A stretch of DNA of 5,203 nucleotides, taken from contig URYF01000087.1 of assembly GCA_900551965.1 (NCBI GenBank), forward strand, positions 1 through 5,203, in the 5' to 3' direction. Within the stretch, counting starts at the first letter, position 1; each line of letters opens with the position of its first letter. Positions 1 through 4,778 of the stretch are shown here, piece by piece. A model generated the notes under the pieces. It worked only from the letters and a program-made list of their open reading frames with translations. It ran no database searches and had not been told where the DNA came from. A program made the position numbers and the translations under genes. Source of the stretch: an uncultured bacterium. GTDB taxonomy: Bacteria; Cyanobacteriota; Vampirovibrionia; Gastranaerophilales; Gastranaerophilaceae.

Positions 1-294
1 TTAAATAATAGTATAATTATAAAAATATCAAACACAGGGATAAAAATTGACCCATCTGATTATGAAAAAATATTTACTAAATTTTCAAGGATTGACAACC
101 CGCTAACCCGCAGAGTTCAAGGCAGCGGACTTGGGTTATATATTACAAAAAATCTGACAGAAAAAATGGGGGGTGAAATTTCGGTTGAATCAGTACCTAA
201 AAATAATAATTCTGAACTTGCCGAAATAATTTTCACACTCAAATTTCCTGTCCGCAGTCTTGAAGAACAAGCGAGGATAAAATGCAGTCAGTAA
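1..294 (+). CDS. Sensor histidine kinase, C-terminal ATPase part (partial)
   Basis: This open frame runs in from the left edge and gives 97 residues before TAA at 292-294. It is the end of a HATPase_c domain, the ATP-binding catalytic half of a two-component sensor kinase. Visible landmarks, in order, are a G1-type box (ISNTGIKI, residues 9-16), an F box (YEKIFTKFSRID, 21-32), a G2 box (GSGLGLYI, 41-48) and the terminal beta-hairpin MGGEISVES. The usual G1 aspartate is Asn11 and the second glycine is Lys15; NTG variants of this box do occur in working kinases, so this alone does not mean loss of activity. The sensor region, the phospho-accepting histidine and the N box lie outside the window, so the signal is unknown. 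The stop overlaps the next gene by 13 bases, which suggests translational coupling and a shared job. Confidence 0.93.
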   Translation, partial: LNNSIIIKISNTGIKIDPSDYEKIFTKFSRIDNPLTRRVQGSGLGLYITKNLTEKMGGEISVESVPKNNNSELAEIIFTLKFPVRSLEEQARIKCSQ

Positions 295-1583
295 CATTAA
301 TCATTGATAAAAGATTGGAATTATCTACAAAATACAAAAAACTTTTGGAATCTGATTTCAACAAAGTAATCGTTTCCAAAGATTTAATCACTGCAATAAA
401 AATTATTCAAGATAAAGAGCCGGATTTGATAATAATTTCAGACAGTTTTGATGATGATTTATCAGATTTTTGCAAACAGGTTAGGGCCCTAACATATAAT
501 ATGCGCCCTGTCATAGTTGCAATGTCTAAATCTGCGGATTTTAATGACAGAATTAAAGTACTGGAAAGCGGCGCCGATGATTTTCTATCAGAACCTGTAA
601 ACTCTGAAGAATTTAAGGTCAGGATGACCGCACACCTGCGCCGAGAATTTGAATCAAACCTTGATACAAAACAGCTTTTACCTAACAAAAATTACACAAT
701 GAGAGCCGTAAAACGCAAACTGTCAGATACCAATGACTGGGCAATTTTATATATAAGCATTGAAAATTTTGAAAGCTACAAACAAGCATACACAAATCTT
801 GCATCTGACAAATTACTGCAAACATACAGTGCAATAATCCAAGCTTCATTGAGTGAAAATGATTATCTTGGATCGATTTCTGAAAGTGTATTTATGGTAA
901 TCACTGACGTTATAAAAGCAGAACGACTTGCAAGGTTTTTAATTTTTGCATTTGATTCAGTTGCCACTAAATTTTACGCAGAGCACGATTTAGACCGAGG
1001 TTACATGATTTTGCAAGGTGATGAATATGCCGGCAAACGCGCCGATTTTGTTCATTCTACAATCGGTGTTATCACAAATGAGTTTACAAAATACAAAGAT
1101 ACCACACAGATTATGAATACACTTATCCATATTCACAATATGGCAGAAGTTCAAAATCGTTCAAACTACCTGATAGAACGCCCAAAACTTTCAGCACAAG
1201 ATTCTGTTTTTGAAAAAGAATACAATAATAAAATTCTTATATTTGAAACAGATGAAGCCTTGAGTATTTTACTGAACACCATTTTAAACCTGCAAGGATA
1301 CCAAACAGAAATAGTCAATGAATACAAATTGCCGTCAGAAAATGACCTTCCGGCTCTGATAATCATTGATGCCGGAGATTTGGAGAAGAAAAACGGGCTT
1401 AATTTATGCTGCAGGTTAAAACAGGCAGAGCCATATAAAAATTCTAAAATAATAGTAACCTCAGTTATTCATGACAAAGAGCTTGTCCTAAACACAGGTG
1501 CTGATTTGTATCTGCCAAAACCTTACGAAATTCCGTATTTAATAAAATGGGTTAATGAGCTGATTAAAGAATTCAATATGTAA
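282..1583 (+). CDS. Receiver / degenerate GGDEF-like / receiver protein
   Basis: A 433-residue cytoplasmic signalling protein. The ATG at 282 follows GAGG at 273-276 and lies inside the end of the kinase gene. Residues 1-125 fold as a response-regulator receiver, but a degenerate one: the phospho-acceptor position of the PDLIII strand is Ser53 (an Asp follows at 54), the acidic pair is reduced to Asp9, and the conserved Lys is Glu104 (SEP). Residues about 130-300 resemble a diguanylate cyclase domain: LLPNK recalls the LTGLPNR start and YISIENF the DIDNF metal site. Where GGDEF should stand the protein has SESVF (200-204), so cyclase activity is unlikely. Residues 315-433 are a second receiver that looks functional: Glu322/Asp324, acceptor Asp363 (ALIIID), Thr393 and Lys413 (PKP). 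I infer that the upstream kinase may phosphorylate Asp363. There is no DNA-binding domain, so output is probably by protein contact. Confidence 0.93.
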   Translation: MQSVTLIIDKRLELSTKYKKLLESDFNKVIVSKDLITAIKIIQDKEPDLIIISDSFDDDLSDFCKQVRALTYNMRPVIVAMSKSADFNDRIKVLESGADDFLSEPVNSEEFKVRMTAHLRREFESNLDTKQLLPNKNYTMRAVKRKLSDTNDWAILYISIENFESYKQAYTNLASDKLLQTYSAIIQASLSENDYLGSISESVFMVITDVIKAERLARFLIFAFDSVATKFYAEHDLDRGYMILQGDEYAGKRADFVHSTIGVITNEFTKYKDTTQIMNTLIHIHNMAEVQNRSNYLIERPKLSAQDSVFEKEYNNKILIFETDEALSILLNTILNLQGYQTEIVNEYKLPSENDLPALIIIDAGDLEKKNGLNLCCRLKQAEPYKNSKIIVTSVIHDKELVLNTGADLYLPKPYEIPYLIKWVNELIKEFNM

Positions 1584-1592
1584 CAAAAGTTT

Positions 1593-1627
1593 GTCAAACA
1601 TACCATGGATATTTGACCTGTTTTTTT
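1593..1627 (+). terminator. Intrinsic terminator of the kinase/receiver operon
   Basis: GTCAAA (1593-1598) pairs with TTTGAC (1612-1617). Two further A-T pairs are possible inside, across a C/A mismatch. CTG and then seven T (1621-1627) follow. It starts 10 bases after the receiver gene stop. The stem is short and AT-rich but the T-run is good. Its 3' arm also holds the -35 box of the next promoter, so the two transcription units abut. Confidence 0.6.
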
Positions 1628-1641
1628 GTTTCAACTACTAT
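1613..1641 (+). promoter_or_regulatory. Sigma-70-type promoter for the middle operon
   Basis: The -35 box is TTGACC (1613-1618), followed by a 17-base spacer and a -10 box TACTAT (1636-1641). The -35 matches the consensus at five of six positions and the -10 at four of six. Transcription would start near 1648, giving a leader of about 140 bases before the ATG at 1790. The next three genes run in the same direction without another obvious promoter, so this probably serves all three. Confidence 0.55.
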
Positions 1642-1660
1642 CAAAGTAAGAGGAAATGGA

Positions 1661-1741
1661 GTGAATATCTTCAACTGTAGCCGCAGCCGTAAAAGTCGGA
1701 ACACTCAAAGAAAATTATATCCACGTGCACCTTGGATATAG
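1661..1741 (+). CDS. Possible 26-residue basic leader peptide
   Basis: A short frame starts at GTG 1661 and stops at TAG 1739-1741. AGAGG (1649-1653) lies 7 bases upstream, an ideal ribosome-binding distance. The product would begin MNIFNCSRSRKSRN and is rich in Arg and Lys. Its Arg codons include CGC, CGT and CGG within a few triplets, which is unlike the AT-rich use around it, so it may not be translated. If it is, ribosome movement through the leader could affect folding of the hairpins downstream, as in attenuation. I recognise no family. Confidence 0.22.
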   Translation: MNIFNCSRSRKSRNTQRKLYPRAPWI

Positions 1742-1763
1742 TACAAAAATTTCTTTTGAAGTG

Positions 1764-1788
1764 TCCTCTATAACAAGAGGATTTTTTT
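1764..1788 (+). terminator. Terminator-like hairpin that masks the ribosome-binding site
   Basis: TCCTCT (1764-1769) pairs with AGAGGA (1776-1781) across the loop ATAACA, and seven T follow (1782-1788). The T-run ends one base before the ATG at 1790. The 3' arm AAGAGGA is the only Shine-Dalgarno sequence for that gene, about 8 bases from the ATG. When folded, the hairpin would therefore both hide the ribosome-binding site and resemble an intrinsic terminator. With a 6-bp stem it is weak as a full stop and better suited to regulated attenuation. Confidence 0.5.
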
Positions 1789-1789
1789 A

Positions 1790-2497
1790 ATGTCATTAGG
1801 ATCAGCAGCAGTACACACTCATAGTGCAAAAGTCGGAACATGCCCGCATGGACTGCCTTTGGGAGCTTGTCCTATATGCAACGGAATGGCTGGCGGAAAT
1901 TCAACTACCAAAAGAGATACCCCTCGTAACGTTGGAGAAATGACATACAATCAATGTGCTGCAATCGGTGCAATGCTAAGAGCTCAAAAACATGCCAGAG
2001 CTCAAGCACAAGCCGCACAGCAAAACCATCTTCAAGCACTTGCTGATTTCCAGAAAAATATTGCGAATACTCACCAAAGACTTATGGATCTATCAGCATT
2101 AATTACAAACTCAATGCCGGCAATTATTGCAAAACCTGTTAACTTTATTCTAAATAATATTGTAGGAACAGTTTTGAATTTCGTTCAAAATTTACCGACA
2201 ATTATAACAAATATCTCTCAATTTATAACCCAAAAATTTGCAGATATTTCTGATAAATTAGCTGCCGTATACGGTGAATTAAAAACAGCAGTCGAAGAAA
2301 AAATTTCAAAATTTATAACTACTGTTAAAAAGAATTTAAAATCTCTCTTCTTTATTTTCGGCTCACAAGAAACCGATGATGAAGACAAAAAAGTCGAAGA
2401 AGCAAAACGCACATTTGAACTAAAAACACTTCTTCACAAATTGTACCAAAAATTAAAAAACGAAAATGAAAAGGATATAGAAAAGGATGCACATTAA
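1790..2497 (+). CDS. Putative zinc-knuckle protein with CPHG-x5-CPxC motif, function unknown
   Basis: A 235-residue protein whose start is fixed by AAGAGGA at 1775-1781. The N terminus carries CPHGLPLGACPICNG (residues 18-32). Cys18, His20, Cys27 and Cys30 could bind one zinc ion, and another Cys lies at 56. A glycine/polar linker follows, then an Ala/Gln-rich helix (about 61-100). Residues 101-150 are strongly hydrophobic but interrupted by Asn and Pro (LSALITNSMPAII, FILNNIVGTVLNFV), more like amphipathic or membrane-lying helices than a clear transmembrane span. The C-terminal 80 residues are charged and helical. No signal peptide is seen. I recall similar CPHG-x-CPxC N termini in gut Melainabacteria but know no function. 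It overlaps the next gene by 11 bases, so the two are probably made together and may act together at the membrane. Confidence 0.85.
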   Translation: MSLGSAAVHTHSAKVGTCPHGLPLGACPICNGMAGGNSTTKRDTPRNVGEMTYNQCAAIGAMLRAQKHARAQAQAAQQNHLQALADFQKNIANTHQRLMDLSALITNSMPAIIAKPVNFILNNIVGTVLNFVQNLPTIITNISQFITQKFADISDKLAAVYGELKTAVEEKISKFITTVKKNLKSLFFIFGSQETDDEDKKVEEAKRTFELKTLLHKLYQKLKNENEKDIEKDAH

Positions 2498-3983
2498 TCC
2501 GTTAAATGACACGGAAAACATAAGACAGCAAAGAAATTTAACAACATCACAACGTCGAAATAATCTTTCGACAAAAGAAGGTGTGCTGGTTAATAATTTT
2601 GTAAAAGAAAAAGATAAAGATATAAATTTAACCGATACAAAAGATACTTTTGTAATCTCTGAAAACGTACCGCTGCCCCAGGATTTATATCGAGACAGCA
2701 GAATTGTTGATAAAAAACTTGTACCGTTAAGTGCAATCGCACTTGGTGTAATGTCCTCAATTGCTATCATAACAGGATTTGTAAACCACAGTGCCAAAAT
2801 TGCCAAAAATCTTTCAGAAGAAAAATGGCTTCCGGCAGTAACCCGAAACGTTCAGCTAAGTAACGAAACTTTCCAGGTAATTTATCAAATGATTCAAAGC
2901 CCCGGAAGAAAAACTTTTATTGCAGGCATTGGAGTTTTAACCCTTTCAGCAATGGCATTTATGGGTAAAACCTTCTTTGACGGGTACAAAGACGTTTGGG
3001 TTAAACGAAAAGAAGCAAATATTCAAAAAAATCTTCAGGAAAACTTGATTTCAGTCGAAACCCAGTCTTTTTCAGGGAAAATGCAGATTATAAGAAGTAT
3101 GCTTTCAAAATACAGCTCGGATTTTGAAAAATATTTAACTCCTGATAATGACAAAATTTTGCTAAACTTTGGCAAAAACAGATATTCAAACCTGCCATTT
3201 ACATCAAAAAACAATAATGAAAGTGACAGACAAAATTCAAATATAGGAAACATTCTGCTTGGTATTGGAACTGTTGCAGGAATTGTCGGACTAGGATTTT
3301 TATCATTAAAAAATCTTCAAAAAAGTAAATTAAATCTTCAAAAAAGTATTGAAAGGGCGCAAAACGCAATCCGACAAATCGTTGAAACATCAACAGAGGC
3401 TTCGAAAGATATCGATAAACACAACCTTGAACTAATGTTCATGACATCAGATTCAACAGAAGATTTTATAAGAACTCAAATTAAAGCTTTAAAATGGAAA
3501 CCTGAAGAAAAAGAAGAATTTTTAAATTTAGTTCTTAAAAATATGAGAACTTCAACAACAAAAGTTAACCCGCATATAGGGGGTGATGGCACACCAAAAC
3601 CTGCATTCAATTCTTTTGTTGACGATTACCGCGCATTTTTCTACAATTGGCTTTTAGACACTTCAAACCCGCAATTTAAGCAGTTATTTCTTGGAATAAC
3701 AGGAGTCACCGCAATAAGTTACGGCGGAAAACTGGCAGGAGATGCAATAAAAGAAGTTCAGGTTAAAAAGATTAATGCAGAAACCGAACTGGAACTTCAA
3801 AAACGCCTGGTTTCAACAGAATTAAGAAACTTCAAATCCAAAAAAGATGCCGCTGTCCAACCTCTTATTGATGAATTTTATAAACAGGTCGACAGCGGGA
3901 AAAGAAGTAAAGAAGAACTAAAAACCATGGCAGAAAATGTCTTGTTTGAGGTTAAAAACGGACCGCCGTTTGTATATTCATAA
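2487..3983 (+). CDS. Multi-pass membrane protein of unknown function
   Basis: A 498-residue protein. The ATG at 2487 lies in the end of the preceding gene, with AAGGA at 2471-2475 as a ribosome-binding site. The first 77 residues are polar, with no signal peptide. Hydrophobic segments follow at about 78-99 (LSAIALGVMSSIAIITGFV), 143-164 (FIAGIGVLTLSAMAFMGKTFF), 252-274 (NILLGIGTVAGIVGLGFLSL) and, less hydrophobic, 398-418 (LFLGITGVTAISYGG). Each of the last three is followed by a Lys-rich helical stretch, such as KDVWVKRKEANIQKNLQ, KNLQKSKLNLQKSIER and KEVQVKKINAETELELQKR. This repeated plan suggests internal structural repetition. The segment 275-300 has coiled-coil spacing. I recognise no enzyme motif or named family. 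Its place between two small Cys-motif genes suggests it anchors a shared assembly in the membrane, which is inference. Confidence 0.88.
   Translation: MHINPLNDTENIRQQRNLTTSQRRNNLSTKEGVLVNNFVKEKDKDINLTDTKDTFVISENVPLPQDLYRDSRIVDKKLVPLSAIALGVMSSIAIITGFVNHSAKIAKNLSEEKWLPAVTRNVQLSNETFQVIYQMIQSPGRKTFIAGIGVLTLSAMAFMGKTFFDGYKDVWVKRKEANIQKNLQENLISVETQSFSGKMQIIRSMLSKYSSDFEKYLTPDNDKILLNFGKNRYSNLPFTSKNNNESDRQNSNIGNILLGIGTVAGIVGLGFLSLKNLQKSKLNLQKSIERAQNAIRQIVETSTEASKDIDKHNLELMFMTSDSTEDFIRTQIKALKWKPEEKEEFLNLVLKNMRTSTTKVNPHIGGDGTPKPAFNSFVDDYRAFFYNWLLDTSNPQFKQLFLGITGVTAISYGGKLAGDAIKEVQVKKINAETELELQKRLVSTELRNFKSKKDAAVQPLIDEFYKQVDSGKRSKEELKTMAENVLFEVKNGPPFVYS
3311..3348 (+). repeat. 17-bp direct repeat with 21-base period inside the membrane protein gene
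   Basis: AAATCTTCAAAAAAGTA occurs exactly at 3311-3327 and 3332-3348. The 21-base period equals seven codons and gives KNLQKSK then LNLQKSI, one heptad apart, just after the third membrane segment. It looks like a small tandem duplication that lengthened a coiled-coil helix by two turns while keeping frame. Confidence 0.85.
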
Positions 3984-3992
3984 GGAGTCAAT

Positions 3993-4475
3993 ATGATACA
4001 ACAAGTACAAACTTATAGCCAAGCAACATATCCGCCACAGTATATCTGCGCCTCATGCCAGCTGCCGACTCCAACCAGAAACTATGCAATTTTTGACAAA
4101 AATGAAGTCGATTATTTTGTAAAGCAAAAAGAACAGGCTCTGCCATATTTGACTGACATTTTGGCTCACTCAAATAACGAAGCCCAAGTAACAGAAACTC
4201 TTTATATCATAGACAGAATGCTTGATAACGGCACAAAAGGCATAGATAAACTATATCCAGTATTTTCAAGATTTAACAATACAGATTCACCCAATATTCA
4301 GACTTTTCTTGCGGGGATTTATAGAAAAACACAGGTACCTGATGCTTTTGGGCCATTAGTAAAAATGTTGATTCAAAATTCAATGCAAAATCAAAATAAA
4401 AATCAGCCTTTTGATCCTAACGAAGAAATTGGCGGAGCAATATTGAGCTACATTTCAGACCGTTTTAGAGCTTAA
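3993..4475 (+). CDS. Small helical protein with N-terminal CxxC, function unknown
   Basis: A 160-residue soluble protein. AAGGAG at 3982-3987 overlaps the stop of the preceding gene and sits 5 bases before the ATG at 3993, so the start is well supported and the gene is in the same operon. The N terminus is polar and carries YICASCQLPTP (residues 17-27). The CxxC at 19-22 could bind metal or form a disulphide, but a partner pair is not visible. Residues about 40-155 look like a run of alpha helices (KQKEQALPYLTDILAHSNN, VTETLYIIDRML, NIQTFLAGIYRK), reminiscent of HEAT-like helical repeats used for protein binding. This likeness is by eye only. There is no signal peptide or membrane segment. 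The Gln/Asn-rich stretch NSMQNQNKNQ near residue 130 is probably a loop. Confidence 0.85.
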   Translation: MIQQVQTYSQATYPPQYICASCQLPTPTRNYAIFDKNEVDYFVKQKEQALPYLTDILAHSNNEAQVTETLYIIDRMLDNGTKGIDKLYPVFSRFNNTDSPNIQTFLAGIYRKTQVPDAFGPLVKMLIQNSMQNQNKNQPFDPNEEIGGAILSYISDRFRA

Positions 4476-4476
4476 T

Positions 4477-4507
4477 AATATCTCCAATTATATTGTAATA
4501 TTTCTTT
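4477..4507 (+). terminator. Weak AT-rich hairpin after the middle operon
   Basis: Directly after the stop at 4473-4475, CAAT (4485-4488) pairs with ATTG (4492-4495), and the outer AATAT (4477-4481) pairs with ATATT (4498-4502) across an internal loop. TTTCTTT (4501-4507) overlaps the outer arm. The hairpin contains almost no G-C pairs, so termination would be inefficient; I list it because nothing better is present. Confidence 0.25.
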
Positions 4508-4544
4508 ACACCTGCTTGAACCGGAATTATTTTTAATAAATAAT
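4505..4544 (+). promoter_or_regulatory. Possible promoter for the 60-residue gene
   Basis: Two overlapping arrangements are visible in this 96-base gap. One is TTTACA (4505-4510), 17 bases, TATTTT (4528-4533). The other is TTGAAC (4516-4521), 17 bases, AATAAT (4539-4544). Both are fair matches, but the region is so AT-rich that chance boxes are common. The second would start transcription about 20 bases before the ATG at 4572. Confidence 0.35.
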
Positions 4545-4571
4545 AATTTTTGTAGTCTGGAGATTTAAAAA

Positions 4572-4754
4572 ATGAAAAATATAAAAAAAATTACGTTAAG
4601 TGAAAAAATATACAATACCTGCGTAGTATTGGACAATTATTGCCAAAACAATCTTGAAAACGAAGAAATACAAAACATCTCACCGATTGTTGAATACATA
4701 AGAAAACAATCCGATGAATTATACGTTGAACTTGCCGGCTGGAATAAGCTGTAA
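4572..4754 (+). CDS. Small hypothetical protein, 60 residues
   Basis: The ATG at 4572 follows CTGGAG (GGAG at 4559-4562) at 9 bases, a good ribosome-binding site, so this is probably a real gene. The product is soluble, Asn- and Glu-rich and predominantly helical by eye, with Cys17 and Cys24. It has no signal peptide, membrane segment or recognised motif. It could be a continuation of the middle operon by readthrough, or a separate unit under the promoter just upstream. It ends 24 bases before the stop of the convergent ispF gene, with no clear shared terminator between them. Confidence 0.65.
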   Translation: MKNIKKITLSEKIYNTCVVLDNYCQNNLENEEIQNISPIVEYIRKQSDELYVELAGWNKL

Positions 4755-4778
4755 TACCAGTACTGCAGACAATCTAAA

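Larger units (their letters stand above)
1642..1789 (+). promoter_or_regulatory. Structured mRNA leader, candidate cis-regulatory RNA
   Basis: A non-coding stretch of about 150 bases that can fold extensively. TATATCC (1716-1722) pairs perfectly with GGATATA (1734-1740) around an 11-base loop. Below it, ACACTCAAAGAAA (1701-1713) pairs with the segment 1750-1764 with two bulged bases, making a long imperfect hairpin. At the 5' end, bases 1649-1690 carry short blocks resembling a cobalamin riboswitch core in order: AGAGGAAA, a small hairpin UGGAG/CUUCA (1657-1661/1669-1673), AACUGU, then CCGCAGCCGUAA and AGUCGGA. The P1-P3 region and the distance to the AGUC block do not fit well, so I treat that as a resemblance only. 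TCCTCT (1764-1769) can pair either with AGAGGA at 1649-1654 or with AGAGGA at 1776-1781, a possible on/off switch. Confidence 0.4.
1656..1790 (+). pseudogene. Possible remnant or non-standard leader ORF resembling the next gene's N terminus
   Basis: The frame reads ATG GAG TGA at 1656-1664 and then stays open for 41 codons to TAA at 1788-1790. Its first residues after the TGA are ISSTVAAAVKVGT. The following gene begins MSLGSAAVHTHSAKVGTCPHG, and both share the exact 13 bases AAAAGTCGGAACA (1691-1703 and 1828-1840) in the same reading phase, each 36-46 bases after an AGAGGA. This looks like a decayed tandem copy of that gene's start. The final TAA overlaps the ATG of the gene (TAATG), a classic coupling arrangement. 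There is no usual start codon after the TGA, so translation would need readthrough or an ATA start. Chance resemblance is possible. Confidence 0.25.

Noticed and set aside
407..688. 93-codon minus-strand frame inside the receiver gene
   Set aside because: It lies fully antisense to the clear first receiver domain and has Ser/Arg-rich low-information content typical of antisense frames.
1722..1730. CACGTG/GTGCAC palindromes as a protein operator
   Set aside because: They lie in the 11-base loop of the TATATCC/GGATATA hairpin and are only 6 bases each; no second site is seen.
2453..2806. 117-codon minus-strand frame across the start of the membrane protein gene
   Set aside because: It lies opposite two well-supported overlapping genes with good ribosome-binding sites, and its product has no convincing features; it is a shadow frame.
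3988..4173. 61-codon minus-strand frame opposite the CxxC gene
   Set aside because: The plus-strand gene has an excellent start and ribosome-binding site; the minus frame has none and no recognisable product.
4758..4768. Overlapping palindromes CAGTACTG and CTGCAG between the convergent genes
   Set aside because: They are too short for a useful hairpin and there is no T-run on either side; they do not support a terminator or a binding site on their own.
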